NCBI RefSeq assembly: GCF_026723865.1
Contig: NZ_CP113530.1
Coordinates: 49,270-113,269, forward strand
DNA: 64,000 nucleotides
From: Mycobacterium sp. Aquia_216
GTDB lineage: Bacteria > Actinomycetota > Actinomycetes > Mycobacteriales > Mycobacteriaceae
Direction: 5' to 3'
Shown here in pieces: positions 33,763-44,040 of this stretch. Under the pieces are notes generated by a model that saw nothing but the letters and a program-made list of their open reading frames with translations, made no database searches and was not told the origin of the DNA. Each line of letters begins with the position of its first letter. Positions within the stretch are counted from its first letter, which is position 1. The position numbers and the translations under genes are program-made.

Positions 33763-33803
33763 GTACCAGTACGGTACCATAACCAATGGTACCGTACTGG
33801 TAC
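33763..33803. promoter_or_regulatory. 18-bp perfect inverted repeat, operator of the doc locus
   Basis: Arms GTACCAGTACGGTACCAT (33763-33780) and ATGGTACCGTACTGGTAC (33786-33803) with a 5-base loop, ending 20 bp before the antitoxin ATG. Each arm contains GGTACC. Very probably bound by the antitoxin. Confidence 0.7.
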
Positions 33804-33823
33804 CTAGCGATTTGGAGCCCGTT

Positions 33824-34021
33824 ATGCCGGCGTTGAATGTGGATTTTTCCGATGAGGAACTGGCTGTCGTTCGATCCGCTGCCAGCAACGCGGGCGCGTC
33901 GATGCGGGCCTTCGCGAAGCAAGCAATTCTCGATAAGGCAGTTGATCGAACTGGCCGAATACATGCCCTTGGCCAGGAGATCGCGGAGCGGTCGGCCGAG
34001 TTGAATCGCCGATTGGCGTGA
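33824..34021 (+). CDS. Antitoxin of a Fic/Doc-type pair
   Basis: 65 residues from ATG 33824. MPALNVDFSDEELAVVRSAA then MRAFAKQAILDKAVDR resembles a short ribbon-helix-helix DNA-binding head; the helical tail IHALGQEIAERSAELNRRLA would bind the toxin. Overlaps the toxin start by 4 bases (GTGA). Inferred to repress via the 18-bp inverted repeat. Confidence 0.78.
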   Translation: MPALNVDFSDEELAVVRSAASNAGASMRAFAKQAILDKAVDRTGRIHALGQEIAERSAELNRRLA

Positions 34022-34395
34022 CTGAATACCCAGCGGCCGATGAGGTGTTGATCGTGGCGGAGTACGCCTGCGGGTTCCGCCCTCTGGTGAGAGATCCGGG
34101 TCTATTTGAGTCAAGTCTGATGCGCCCAGCAGCAACAGTTTTCGGGACCGATGCGTATCCTTCTGTGTGGGATAAGGCGGCAGCGCTGCTGCACTCATTC
34201 GTGACGACGCAGTCGCTGGCAGACGGGAACAAGCGGACGGGTTGGGCTGCATGCTGGCTTTTACTTGGCCTCAACGGGCACCGGTTATCTTCCACCCTTG
34301 ACGTCGACGCCGCCGAGAAGTTCGTGCTCGCTATCGCTGACGGCGAACTGAGTTGGGAGCAAATCGCAGCTCGACTATCCGACTTCGCAGAGTGA
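34018..34395 (+). CDS. Fic/Doc-family toxin with altered Fic motif
   Basis: 125 residues, GTG start overlapping the antitoxin stop. The Fic/Doc core is LLHSFVTTQSLADGNKRTGW: D69-G-N-K-R73 is intact, forming the phosphate-binding anion hole. The position of the motif His (H-x-F/L-x-D-G-N-K-R) is Gln65. Doc toxins phosphorylate EF-Tu and Fic proteins AMPylate targets, both using that His region, so this protein may be inactive, use an alternative base, or belong to a Doc subgroup. Remaining fold (C-terminal helix DVDAAEKFVLAIADGELS) is standard for Doc. Confidence 0.8.
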   Translation: MTEYPAADEVLIVAEYACGFRPLVRDPGLFESSLMRPAATVFGTDAYPSVWDKAAALLHSFVTTQSLADGNKRTGWAACWLLLGLNGHRLSSTLDVDAAEKFVLAIADGELSWEQIAARLSDFAE

Positions 34396-34525
34396 CGTCA
34401 GAGATTGGTGAAGAGCAAAGGAGTACATGACGTTTCGACCCCGGCAAGACGCAACCCCGCGAAGATCGGTTCCGTAGTCTCCGACCGTGTCCAGCTGCCC
34501 TGATCCCGTTGTAAGGTGCAGATTT

Positions 34526-36511
34526 ATGCCGCTGACTGAGCATTCGCAGTTCGCTGGCTACACCGTGGTGCGTCTGCTCGGCGCCGGCGGCATGGGGGAA
34601 GTGTATTTGGCCCGCCATCCCCGCCTGCCCCGCTACGAAGCCCTCAAGATCCTGCGGACCGACGTCTCGGCCGACCCCGACTACCAGCGGCGGTTCAACC
34701 GCGAGGCAGACCTGGCCGCCAACCTGTGGCACCCCCACATCGTCGGCGTCCACGACCGCGGTGAATTCGACGGGCAGCTTTGGATCGCAATGGATTACGT
34801 CTCGGGCACCGATCTGGCCGCGCTGCTGCGAACCCGGTATCACGCCGGCATGCCCAGCGGCGATGCGATCACCATCATCACTGCCGTGGCCGAAGCGTTG
34901 GACTACGCTCACCATCGCGGCTTGATGCACCGCGACGTCAAGCCCGCCAACATCATGATCAGCGGGCCCGACGAGGCAGGCGGACCCCGAACGTTGCTCA
35001 GCGACTTCGGGATTGCCCGCGCTCTCGACGACATCAGCGGCCTGACCGCAACCAACATGGCGGTGGGCACACCCGACTACGGGGCACCCGAGCAGCTCAT
35101 GGGACAACCCACCGATGGCCGCGCCGACCAGTACGCCCTAGCTGCCACCGCCTACCACCTACTCGTCGGGCAGAAACTGTTCCCGCGCCCCAACTCTGTG
35201 GCCATCATCAGCGCCCACCTCACCACACCCCCACCCCCACCGAGCGCCAGAAGACCCGACCTGGCCCCCCTCGATGCCGCTTTCGCTCGGGCCCTGGCGA
35301 AAAACCCCGCCGACCGCTTCGCGCGCTGCGGCGATCTCGCCGCCGCGCTCGCCGAGAACCTGCACCAGTCACCCACCCGCGCCTTCCTGCACGGCGTCCT
35401 CGCACCACCCACCGGGCCCACCGCCCACCCTGTGCCGCCATCAACACCCACGCCGCTCGACGTCGCGCCGTTCGCGCCCACCCACCACGCCGAACCCGCT
35501 GCCACACCGCCACCTTCGCTGCCACCGCGACAGCTCCCCGCGCGCCGCCGGTTGGGTCGCCGCGCCGCCGTGATCGCCGCACTGGCCAGCGCTGCCGCGT
35601 TGGGCATCACGATCGTTCCCAACTTCACCCACCGCGACCATCCCCCAACCCCGAGCATCGCCCAACTCCAAGCCGGTGCCACCCAAGTCGGCCGCAGCTA
35701 TCTCGAGGCACTGGGCCGCGGCGACGCCACCGCCGCCCTGGCCTTCTCCGCGCACCCACCCCCGCCCCGCCCCCTGCTCACGACCGAGGTCCTGCGCGCC
35801 CAACTCAACGCTGCCCCCATCACCAACATCAGCGTCCGTTCGGCGCCCTCTGCTCCAGGCGACAACCCCGCCGACGTGCAATACGTCATCTTGTCCGCCA
35901 CCTTCGGGCCCACCCCGTCCCAGGCGCGTGTCGCCGTGCACCGCACCGGAAGCGACTGGAAGCTCGACACCACCACCGCCACCATCAACCTGGGCGCCCC
36001 AGGAACCAGCAACGCATCGCTGAAAGCCGTTGCATTGTGGGGTGTTCCAACTAACGGTGTCTCACCGGTCACGGTATTCCCTGGCGGCCTGAGCATCTCA
36101 TCGACCAACCGCTACATCGACATCACCGCACCCGCCACAGCGGTGCTGCTCGATGCCCTGTCGAGCACCATCGAGGCGCCCACGATCCAGCCCACCGCCG
36201 CCCTCAACGACACCGGCCTGCAAGCCGCCAAGACCGCCGTCGACAGCTTCATCCACCACTGCCACCGCGGTGGCACCCCCCCACCGGAGTGCCTTCAGGC
36301 CGCAAATAACCCCACCATCAATGGCGCGGGCGACTTCACCAACACCACGTTCACCTTCGACCCGGCCACCATGGCGGTGGCTGTCCAGGGCAAGGCCACC
36401 TACCACGGAACCAGCGCCGCGGTCCCCCTCTACACCCTCATCGCCGACATCATCGGCACCGTAGACCTCACCCAGGACCCGCCCACCTTCACCCGCAACG
36501 TCCTTCGATAA
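34526..36511 (+). CDS. Receptor serine/threonine protein kinase
   Basis: 661 residues from ATG 34526. Kinase domain about 8-270 with all catalytic residues: Gly loop [13 protein letters not shown], Lys41, helix-C Glu60, HRDVKPAN with Asp137 and Lys139, DFG at 160-162, and [10 protein letters not shown] Pro-rich juxtamembrane linker (about 280-340) leads to one transmembrane helix (about 346-366). An extracytoplasmic sensor domain begins [17 protein letters not shown] and contains two Cys ([13 protein letters not shown]). This architecture is that of mycobacterial PknH-like receptor kinases. The sensor is shared with the two other kinases in the window. Substrates unknown; the PE_PGRS gene and a predicted pseudokinase are neighbours. 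Confidence 0.88.
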   Translation: MPLTEHSQFAGYTVVRLLGAGGMGEVYLARHPRLPRYEALKILRTDVSADPDYQRRFNREADLAANLWHPHIVGVHDRGEFDGQLWIAMDYVSGTDLAALLRTRYHAGMPSGDAITIITAVAEALDYAHHRGLMHRDVKPANIMISGPDEAGGPRTLLSDFGIARALDDISGLTATNMAVGTPDYGAPEQLMGQPTDGRADQYALAATAYHLLVGQKLFPRPNSVAIISAHLTTPPPPPSARRPDLAPLDAAFARALAKNPADRFARCGDLAAALAENLHQSPTRAFLHGVLAPPTGPTAHPVPPSTPTPLDVAPFAPTHHAEPAATPPPSLPPRQLPARRRLGRRAAVIAALASAAALGITIVPNFTHRDHPPTPSIAQLQAGATQVGRSYLEALGRGDATAALAFSAHPPPPRPLLTTEVLRAQLNAAPITNISVRSAPSAPGDNPADVQYVILSATFGPTPSQARVAVHRTGSDWKLDTTTATINLGAPGTSNASLKAVALWGVPTNGVSPVTVFPGGLSISSTNRYIDITAPATAVLLDALSSTIEAPTIQPTAALNDTGLQAAKTAVDSFIHHCHRGGTPPPECLQAANNPTINGAGDFTNTTFTFDPATMAVAVQGKATYHGTSAAVPLYTLIADIIGTVDLTQDPPTFTRNVLR

Positions 36512-36581
36512 GTCCAAGGCCCTGCGGGCACAACTCGCCGGCACCCCCGTCACCGACGTCGACGCCACGATTGGTCCAGCG
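36507..36581 (+). pseudogene. Remnant of a second kinase sensor domain
   Basis: Directly overlapping the kinase stop, [20 protein letters not shown] followed by TIGP can be read; it matches DKALRAQLAGTPITDIDA in the 39037 pseudokinase at protein and DNA level (compare about 40271-40340). The similarity ends abruptly after about 75 bp. It indicates a past recombination or deletion between kinase paralogues whose breakpoint falls at the present stop codon. Confidence 0.6.
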
Positions 36582-36768
36582 TGCGCGAAATTCCGCAGGC
36601 CGGCGGTCGGCGGTATCGCTAGCCCGACGGCCATCGTCGAGCCGTCGCCCTCGATGACCGGTGTGATGTGCCAAATCAGGTTATGGCCGCTGGATGCCTT
36701 TCGGTAGGTGATGTAGGCACGGGCGTCCGGTCGCGGGGAGGTCTCAACGTAGTTCGCGCACCGGTGGC

Positions 36769-38811
36769 TTATTCCGGGGTGCCCGATGTTCCTGCTGCGC
36801 CGTATAGCTGGCCGCCGCTACCGCCGCTACCGCCGCTACCGGCGAGGCCCGCACTGCCGGGGCTGCCCGCCGTGCCGCCGTCGGCGGGAACGATCGGGCC
36901 GCCGGCACCCCCTTGGCCTGCGGCACCACCGTCACCGCCCGCTCCGCCGTAACCGATCAGTTGAGCGTCGCCACCATTACCGCCGACCCCGCCGCCGCCC
37001 CCGGCCCCGCCAGCTCCACCGTCGATCGTGCCGCCGTAGTTGACGATGTCGGTGCTGGTGCCGGTGCCGATGGTGGTCGCGGTGCCGGTGATAGCACCGC
37101 TGTCGCCCCCGGCGTAGCCGGTCCCGCCGTTACCGCCGGCGCCGCCGTTACCCCATAACAGGCCGCCGGCCCCGCCGACCCCGCCGGCCCCGCCTGCCCC
37201 ACCCACCCCGCCGGACCCACCATCGATGGTGGCGGAGGCGGAGGAGTTCGAGATGCCAGCACTGTAGAGAGTGCTGGTCCCGGCGCCGGTGATAGCACCG
37301 CTGTCGCCCCCGGCGTAGCCGGTCCCGCCGTTACCGCCGGCGCCGCCGTCACCCCATAACAGGCCGCCGGCCCCGCCGACCCCGCCTGCCCCACCTGCCC
37401 CACCTGCCCCGCCGGACCCGCCATCGACGCTGGCGTAGTTGGCGATGCCGACGCCGGAGCCCGAGCTGGTGCTGGTGCCGGTGCTGGTGGCGGTACCGCT
37501 GATAATGCCGCCAGCGCCACCTTGGCTGCCGGCTCCGCCGGCGCCGCCGAGCCCCCCGTCGCCCGCCAACAAACCGGCGGCCCCGCCAACTCCGCCGCTC
37601 CCACCGACACCGCCCACCCCACCGGCGCCACCTACGAGGGTGCCGCCGTTGTAGATCGCGTAGCTATCGACCGAGCCAGTGCTGGCGCCCGTGATGGCGC
37701 CGCCGACGCCCCCTGCGGCGCCGGTGCCGCCGTCTCCACCAGCCCCCCCGTCACCCCATAACAAGCCCCCGGACCCGCCCGCGCCACCAGCACCACCGGC
37801 ACCTCCGGTCCCGCCGGACCCGCCGTCGACGGTGCCGTAATTCAAGAGACCGTAGCTGTATTCACCGCTGGTGGTGACGGCGGTGATGGTGCCGCCGTTA
37901 CCCCCGGCCGCACCATCACCGCCGGTGCCGCCACCCCCACCGTTGCCCCACAGCAGACCACCGGCCCCACCGGCGCCGCCGGCGCCGCCGGCGCCGCCCG
38001 CGCTGCCCGAGTTACCGGTGATAGTGGTGCCAGGAATCACCGTGGAGGACACAATGGTGGCGGCGCCGCCGGCCCCAGTGGCGCCGTCACCACCCTGACC
38101 GCCAGTCCCACCATCACCGAACAGGCCCGCGTGTCCGCCAGCCCCGCCGGCACCACCGGCCTCGCCGGTGCCTGCCACCGCGCTTCCACCTGCCCCACCG
38201 CCCCCGCCGTTGCCCCACAGCCAGCCGCCGGTACCACCCGCACCGCCAGCGGAACCAGCACCTCCGGCACCGCCAGCCCCGCCGGTGCCGATCAGTCCGG
38301 CCGCACCCCCGGTACCACCAGCTACTCCGGTGGTGGCGGAGGTGTAGCCGGTGCCGCCATTGCCATAAAGCCATCCCCCGGCCCCACCATTAGGGTCGGT
38401 CGCGGTCCCGTTAGCACCGTTACCGATCAACGCCCGCCCCGTGAAATCCAGGAACGGGGCGTTGACCGCGTTGATAGCCTGCTGCTCAGCGGATTGGAAT
38501 TGTTGCGAGATGGCCTGCAGGGGGGACACACTGGCGGCCTCAGTGCTCGCATACGTGGCAGCACCGGCACTCAACGCCGCCACGAACTGCTCGTGAAACC
38601 CCGCCGCCTGCGCGTTGAGCGCCTGATAAGTGCGCCCATAGTCGGAGAACATTGCCGCGATCGCGGTCGACACTTCATCCTGGGCGGCGGCGAGCACCGA
38701 GGTCGTGCCCGCGGCCGCAGACACCCGCGCCGTGTTCAACGCCGAACCGATACCGGCTACCTGTGCGGCCGCCGATCCCAACTCACCCGGAACTACCACC
38801 ATCAACGACAC
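36769..38811 (-). CDS. PE_PGRS-family protein
   Basis: 680 residues from GTG 38811, chosen because [20 protein letters not shown] aligns end-to-end with the PE consensus start; AAGG lies 8 nt upstream. PE domain 1-100 ([46 protein letters not shown]) targets type VII secretion and the mycobacterial outer layer. A linker and [19 protein letters not shown] open the Gly-Gly-Ala/Asn-Gly PGRS region. That region is broken by five islands of the type [15 protein letters not shown] or [14 protein letters not shown], not typical of PGRS and reminiscent of beta-helix adhesins. Codon-level repeats make the region recombination-prone. Confidence 0.88.
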   Translation of the reverse strand: MSLMVVVPGELGSAAAQVAGIGSALNTARVSAAAGTTSVLAAAQDEVSTAIAAMFSDYGRTYQALNAQAAGFHEQFVAALSAGAATYASTEAASVSPLQAISQQFQSAEQQAINAVNAPFLDFTGRALIGNGANGTATDPNGGAGGWLYGNGGTGYTSATTGVAGGTGGAAGLIGTGGAGGAGGAGSAGGAGGTGGWLWGNGGGGGAGGSAVAGTGEAGGAGGAGGHAGLFGDGGTGGQGGDGATGAGGAATIVSSTVIPGTTITGNSGSAGGAGGAGGAGGAGGLLWGNGGGGGTGGDGAAGGNGGTITAVTTSGEYSYGLLNYGTVDGGSGGTGGAGGAGGAGGSGGLLWGDGGAGGDGGTGAAGGVGGAITGASTGSVDSYAIYNGGTLVGGAGGVGGVGGSGGVGGAAGLLAGDGGLGGAGGAGSQGGAGGIISGTATSTGTSTSSGSGVGIANYASVDGGSGGAGGAGGAGGVGGAGGLLWGDGGAGGNGGTGYAGGDSGAITGAGTSTLYSAGISNSSASATIDGGSGGVGGAGGAGGVGGAGGLLWGNGGAGGNGGTGYAGGDSGAITGTATTIGTGTSTDIVNYGGTIDGGAGGAGGGGGVGGNGGDAQLIGYGGAGGDGGAAGQGGAGGPIVPADGGTAGSPGSAGLAGSGGSGGSGGQLYGAAGTSGTPE

Positions 38812-39036
38812 CACGACCACCTTGAGTTCGACGACACCTAGACCGACCCAAATCAGACCCCGAGAACCCAAAAACTACACAGTCGTCAAATAACCACGCG
38901 GCGAAAACTGACGCATAGAAACCCAAAGTTCACAGACCATCGGCTTGAGAAAGACTTCAGTACCTCTGGCGATCGGCCTCCGGTCCCGCAGGAAAGTATC
39001 CGAAGAGTGCACCCGCATCACTTGTAGGCTCGCCTA

Positions 39037-41037
39037 ATGTTGCTGCAGCGAGGCGTACTCTTCGCCGGCTACACCATCGAGCGGCTCCTCGGCGCCGGCG
39101 AGAACGCACAGGTATACCTGGCCCGTCACCCCCGGTTGCCGCGTTACGAAACGCTCAAGATCCTGCACCCCGAGCTCTCCGCGGATGCGCCGTACCGCAA
39201 CGAATTCAACCGCGCAGCAGACCTGGCCGCCGCCCTGTGGCATCCCCACATCGTCGCCGTGCACGACCACGGCGAACACCAGGGCCGGCTGTGGATCGCA
39301 ATGGACTACGTCGACGGCGCCGACGCCGCCGCGCTGCTGCGAGACCACTACCCCGCTGGCATGCCCGCACATGAAGCCATCGCGATCGTCACCGCCGCGG
39401 CCGACGCACTGGATTACGCCCACCACCGCGGACTGCTGCACCGCCACGTCACACCCACCAATATCCTGATCAGCCGACCCGACGCGGGCAGCACAACCCG
39501 AATCGTGCTGCGCGACTTCGGGATTACCCATAGCTCCGCTGAGACCAGCGCGCCGACCACGACCACCCTAACTTTGAGTGGCGTCAATTACTGTGCACCC
39601 GAACAACTTCTCGGCCAGCCAGTAACCGGGCGCGCCGACCAGTACGCGCTCGCCGCCACCGCCTACCAACTACTGACCGGCTCCACCCTGTTCCCTGGCG
39701 ACAATCCCGTCGCGGTCCTTGGCGCCCACCTCTCCGCCCCGCCCCCGCAACCGTCTCACCGGCGCCCCGACCTGGCATCCGCCGATCTCGTCTTTGCCCG
39801 GGCACTCGCCAAACACCCCGACGAGCGGTTCGTCCGCTGCAGCGACTTCGCGGCCGCACTGGCCGCCCAGCTCGGTACCCCGCATGGCGCTGCCGCCCGA
39901 CTAGGCGCCCACGCCCCAGCAATGCCCTTTGAGCCCACCGGCTCCGCCCCCACACCCGAGAGGGAACACACCGCTGTCGGGCCCACCGCCCCGGCGATAC
40001 CGATACCAACCCTGCCAGCATCTTTGCCTGCCGCGCGCGAGCGCAACCGCACCCGCGTGGCGCTCGCCGCGATATGTGTGCTCGCCGTCGTGGCCGCGCT
40101 CGCCGGGATCGGCACCTGGTACGCCCACAAGACCGCCACCCAACGCGCCGCGGCGGACCGCGAGGGCGCCCGCGTTACCGGCCAGCACTACCTGGAGGCC
40201 CTGGCCGCCGGCGACTCCCGCACCGCCCTGTCAATGGGTGCGCAACAACCCTCTACCCCGCAGCTGCTCAGCGATAAGGCGCTGCGAGCCCAACTCGCCG
40301 GCACGCCCATCACCGACATCGACGCCACGATCGACCCAAATCAGGATGGCGGCGCACGCGACACTCAGCGCTTGGTTCTGACTGCGAAATTTGGTGCCAC
40401 CCCATCGAAAACCACGATCCGGGCGCATAAAGACAACGGCCAATGGAAACTGGAAACCACCAGCGTCGCCGTCAACATCGACCAGCCACCAAACTCCGAT
40501 GCCGCCATGAAAACCCTTGCCGTTTCCGGCATCTCAACCGACGGAGCGGCCCTGCTCTCGGTCTTTCCCGGACCGCTGCACGTCACCTCCACCAACCCCT
40601 ACCTCGACATCACCGCACCGCCGGCGACCCCGCTCCTGGAAGCGCTCACCGACACCAACCGACCCAGCATCCACCCCGCCATCACCCTCAACGACGCAGG
40701 ACGTCAAGCGATTTGGACACAGATCGACACCACCGCCCTGCACTGCAACAACGGGGGCGCCCGGCCCCCGGAGTGCGGCCCGCCGAAACCATTGCCGCCC
40801 GGGATGTCAGCTGGCGAGGCACCCGATCCGGGCACCATGAAGTATCTCAACATCGAAAAACCGCCCGACCTCACCTACGACCTCGACGCCAACACCATGA
40901 CCGTGCACGTCACCGGGAGGGTCTTCTACGCCGCTCAAGCACGATACGGCGGAAAACTAGCGCCCGTCCACATGACGGCCACCGCAGACCTGCTCTACGA
41001 CATCACCCAACAGCCGCCAAAAGGTGTGCACAACTAA
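39037..41037 (+). CDS. Receptor-type serine/threonine pseudokinase
   Basis: 666 residues, leaderless start (TAGGCT 6 nt upstream). Same architecture as the 34526 kinase: kinase domain, Pro/Ala-rich linker, transmembrane helix at about 340-360 (VALAAICVLAVVAALAGIGT) and Cys-containing sensor. Catalytic residues are degraded: Gly loop GAGENAQVYLA, helix-C Glu replaced by Ala60, H-R-D replaced by HRH (His137), following Lys replaced by Thr139. ATP-site Lys41 and DFG (160-162) remain. It is predicted to bind nucleotide at most and signal allosterically, perhaps by heterodimerising with the active paralogues through the shared sensor. Confidence 0.85.
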   Translation: MLLQRGVLFAGYTIERLLGAGENAQVYLARHPRLPRYETLKILHPELSADAPYRNEFNRAADLAAALWHPHIVAVHDHGEHQGRLWIAMDYVDGADAAALLRDHYPAGMPAHEAIAIVTAAADALDYAHHRGLLHRHVTPTNILISRPDAGSTTRIVLRDFGITHSSAETSAPTTTTLTLSGVNYCAPEQLLGQPVTGRADQYALAATAYQLLTGSTLFPGDNPVAVLGAHLSAPPPQPSHRRPDLASADLVFARALAKHPDERFVRCSDFAAALAAQLGTPHGAAARLGAHAPAMPFEPTGSAPTPEREHTAVGPTAPAIPIPTLPASLPAARERNRTRVALAAICVLAVVAALAGIGTWYAHKTATQRAAADREGARVTGQHYLEALAAGDSRTALSMGAQQPSTPQLLSDKALRAQLAGTPITDIDATIDPNQDGGARDTQRLVLTAKFGATPSKTTIRAHKDNGQWKLETTSVAVNIDQPPNSDAAMKTLAVSGISTDGAALLSVFPGPLHVTSTNPYLDITAPPATPLLEALTDTNRPSIHPAITLNDAGRQAIWTQIDTTALHCNNGGARPPECGPPKPLPPGMSAGEAPDPGTMKYLNIEKPPDLTYDLDANTMTVHVTGRVFYAAQARYGGKLAPVHMTATADLLYDITQQPPKGVHN

Positions 41038-41916
41038 CAATCGACACCACGGCGAATCAGCGCAGTGCTGCGCCATGAGATCGTGACCAGATTCGGCTCA
41101 ACGAGCGCCGTTCGACCCGTTGCCACTCGCCGACTGATCCGCGCGGCCAGACCTGCGGCCCGCTCACGGTGGCAATCCCCTGCCGGTCGGGGCTGTCCGC
41201 CGCAGCATTCCTCGGCCCTGACGGCGCCGCCACGGCGGCGCTATCATCAGGGCGGCTCCACTGCCGTGGCCTAAGGCTTGGATAGCCCATGCCAGCGTCG
41301 TGCTGCGCTTAACGAAGGGATGCCCGGCCCGGCAGGAGGGGCAGACCGGCGGGGCGGCACCCTGGATGAAGGGATCGCCGTGCATGGCGATGACCTAGAG
41401 TGCCCCGCGACGGTTGACGGACGCGATCAGGGTTTGGCTGGCGGTCTCTCTGCCGGTTCGACCGGGCTTCATCATGGATTGCCGGCCCCGGTCGCGGTCC
41501 GCTGATCCGGCTAGACGCTCCTGCCGACACACCTGCGACCGCGCGACGGCCCTGTCGGTACCGCGCGGGTGGCGGTACGATCAATCGGTCCTAGACGCGC
41601 ACTGTCTGATCAGCCCGGGTGCCGCGGTCGGGACGAGTTAGAGATGAATGCAGCGTTCGACGCGAAAGATTCTCGGCATGACGGCTAAGAACGTCACGCC
41701 CACCCGGACGCGTGATAGGCCCCGGGACGGCGCAGCCGACGCTGTTTGCGCCGGCGGCGTTGCCCCCCGTGGTGTGCCGCCCGCACCGGCTTTTGTGGAA
41801 ACTGCCGGACCCAGGCATATTCGGGCGAACCTGACTGTGCGCCAACATCATCGGGGTGGTCGCGCGGATTTCCTCTCCTCCCGTGCAAATTGGACTACAC
41901 GAGAAAGGCGACGCGC
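41038..41916. other. Region upstream of the IS110-family transposase, possible bridge-RNA site
   Basis: No confident gene. A leftward frame at 41164-41385 (start near MHGDPFIQGAAPPVCPSC) might encode a short Cys-containing peptide. The last roughly 280 bp before the transposase ATG have no coding character and are the place where IS110-group elements encode their non-coding bridge RNA. Element ends could not be fixed by eye. Confidence 0.4.
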
Positions 41917-43029
41917 ATGGTCGTGATCGGCGTGGACACCCATAAGGCCACCCACACGTGCGTCGCCGTCGACGCGGTCGGCCGCAAACTCGCCGAGGTG
42001 ACTGTTCGGGCCACCACTGAAGGCCATCTCAAAGCGCTGCGGTGGGCCCGCGATGTGGGCGGCCCGGACGCGGTCTGGGGCATAGAAGACTGCCGCAACC
42101 TGTCTTTGCGGCTCGAACACGACCTGCTCGACGCCAACCAAACCGTGGTCCGGGTACCACCGAAATTGATGGCCCGGACCCGGGCCTCGGCGCGCACCCC
42201 GGGAAAGTCCGATCCGATCGACGCGCTGGCGGTGGCGCGCGCTGTCCTGCGCGAACCCGATCTCCCGATGGCGCACCACGACGAGGTGTCGCGCGAGATC
42301 AAATTGCTGGTGGATCGCCGCGAGGACCTGGTGGCCTACCGCACCGCGGTGACTAATCGATTCTTGTGGCGAGTGCACGAACTCGACCCGTCGCGGGCAC
42401 CGAAGCTGGGCACCCTCGACACGGCCAAACATCAAGCTACGCTGCGGGACTGGCTTGACTCCCAAACCGGACTTGTCGCCGAGCTAGCCAGCGATGAGCT
42501 GGCCGACATTACCGCTTTGACCGAACAGATCAACCGCTTGCACAAACGTATCGGCGCGCTAGTTAAGACAGCAGCCCCGTCACTACTGGCCATCTACGGC
42601 TGCGCGGACCTGACCGCGGCCAAAATCATCGGCGAGACCGCTGGTGTGTCCCGGTTCCGCAGCGAAGCCGCCTACGCCCGCCACGCCGGTGTCGCACCCA
42701 TCCCACACTGGTCGGGATCCACGGAGAACCGGTCACGAGCGACCCACTCGGGCAATCGCCAACTCAACAAGGCTCTGTACCGCATCGCCCTCACCCAGAT
42801 CCGCCGAGACGGACCTGCCGGGCAGTACTACCGCAAACGCCGCGAAGGCGGCGACTCGCACGCCGGGGCCCTGCGCCGCATCGAACGCCGAATTGTGCGA
42901 ACCGTTTTCGGACGGCTACGTGCCGAAGAGCGCAGGCGTTCCGTCCCTCAGACACCGCCGCAAACGTGTTGCCCGCGGACGCCCGTAGACGACACCTCAG
43001 CAACCGGTAGCAGTGCCGCGCACGCCTAA
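41917..43029 (+). mobile_element. IS110-family transposase (DEDD recombinase)
   Basis: 370 residues from ATG 41917, AAAGG 8 nt upstream. N-terminal RuvC-like domain: VVIGVDTHKATHTCVAVD, GIEDCRNLSLRLEHDL, and KSDPIDALAVARAVL supply the D-E-D-D acids. The C-terminal transposase domain contains LLAIYGCADLTAAKIIGETA, YARHAGVAPIPHWSGST, and NRQLNKALYRIALTQIRRDG, with the Ser recombinase-like region. The family includes mycobacterial IS900-like elements, which usually lack terminal inverted repeats and transpose with a bridge RNA. The frame is intact, so the element may be active. Confidence 0.88.
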
Positions 43030-43525
43030 CGCCCGAACCCATCTACCCCTGTCAGCGCACACCAGCGGGTCCGCCACCGCAGCAGGAGTCTGGCAACCCG
43101 CAACCCAGCGCAGAGACGCACAGTCCTCGGCACCACATTCCGGCTCCCCGTGACCGTCACACACTCACCAGCGCTACGCTCAGGGCCTGACCACTGGGCG
43201 CCAGGCTGCTATGCAGTGTGCCGCCATCGGGCTGGCTGATTCTACGTACTGCCGGCGCCCAGTGTGACGGGCGAGCCGGCGCACGCCAAGGCCATTAGCA
43301 CCGGACTCGCCACGGCCAAGACCGCCATGAGCAGCGGCGGTCGACACCGCACAACCTGGGTCTGGCTTGTCGTTATCCTGCCCCCCGCCGGATGGCTCCG
43401 TGGATTGGTGCCGACCCAGGCTGGTATCGGCGCTGGCCCGAGACCGGTCCGTGCCGTTCGATAGCCGTTTTCAGGGGCGTACTCGCTGTGCTCGGCTCAG
43501 CATGAGCGCTGTCGCCGTACGGTAG
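43030..43525. other. Degenerate sequence downstream of the IS110 gene
   Basis: No supported gene. A short frame at 43264-43464 lacks similarity I can recognise. Likely insertion-sequence debris plus the right end of the IS110 element. Confidence 0.3.
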
Positions 43526-43636
43526 GCCCGCGTCGTCATCAGCGACTGGAAGCACGACTACAACCATCACCGGCGGCACTCCTCGCTGGGCTATCAATCG
43601 CCCGCTCATTATGCTTCGATCTGCACGCACCGGTGA
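43526..43636 (+). pseudogene. C-terminal remnant of an IS3-family transposase
   Basis: Reading from 43526, VVISDWKHDYNHHRRHSSLG then YQSPAHYASICTHR and a stop at 43634-43636. The W-x-x-D-Y-N-x-x-R-x-H-S-S-L-G-Y motif is the classic C-terminus of IS3-group OrfB integrases. An in-frame TAG lies immediately upstream, so only the last 36 residues remain. Confidence 0.75.
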
Positions 43637-43821
43637 ACCCGTCAAACGCCCATCTCGGGTGAACGACGTCCCGTACCCGAGGCCCGTCGATGAACCTCAT
43701 CCAAGTGCCAATTTCGTGCGCTGCCCAAGTCCCGCCGGGCTCGCCGCGCCGTGCTGGCACACATGTGCCGTCTGCGCGCACGTTGCGACGTGTTGGCGGG
43801 TCGTATCGCACCCAGCGTCAG

Positions 43822-44040
43822 TCAGCGGCCGTCGAGATTCGTCAGCGAGCACGAATTATCCAGTGCGGGCGTATAAATCGTTGACTGACAGGTCTGGCAC
43901 GTGTGCGCGCGATGCATGGAGCGACAGCTGCAGTGGGCGACACCGACGAGGACCTTGTGCGGGCTAAGGCGTGTGCCGCAGGTGGGACACCAAGCCGGGC
44001 GAGGCTCCTCCCAACCACGCCGCGTCTGACGTAACTCCAT
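43822..44040 (-). CDS. Small zinc-ribbon-like protein
   Basis: 72 residues. WCPTCGTRLSPHK, then HCSCRSMHRAHTCQTC, gives three C-x(1-2)-C pairs plus His residues, typical of a small zinc-binding protein. No ribosome site is obvious at the ATG. Located in an IS-rich interval, so it may be a cargo or residual gene. Confidence 0.45.
   Translation of the reverse strand: MELRQTRRGWEEPRPAWCPTCGTRLSPHKVLVGVAHCSCRSMHRAHTCQTCQSTIYTPALDNSCSLTNLDGR

Noticed and set aside
37000..38400. Tandem repeats resembling a CRISPR or satellite array
   Set aside because: The repeats are codon-level Gly-Gly-Ala/Asn repeats of the PE_PGRS gene, with variable unit length and no spacers.
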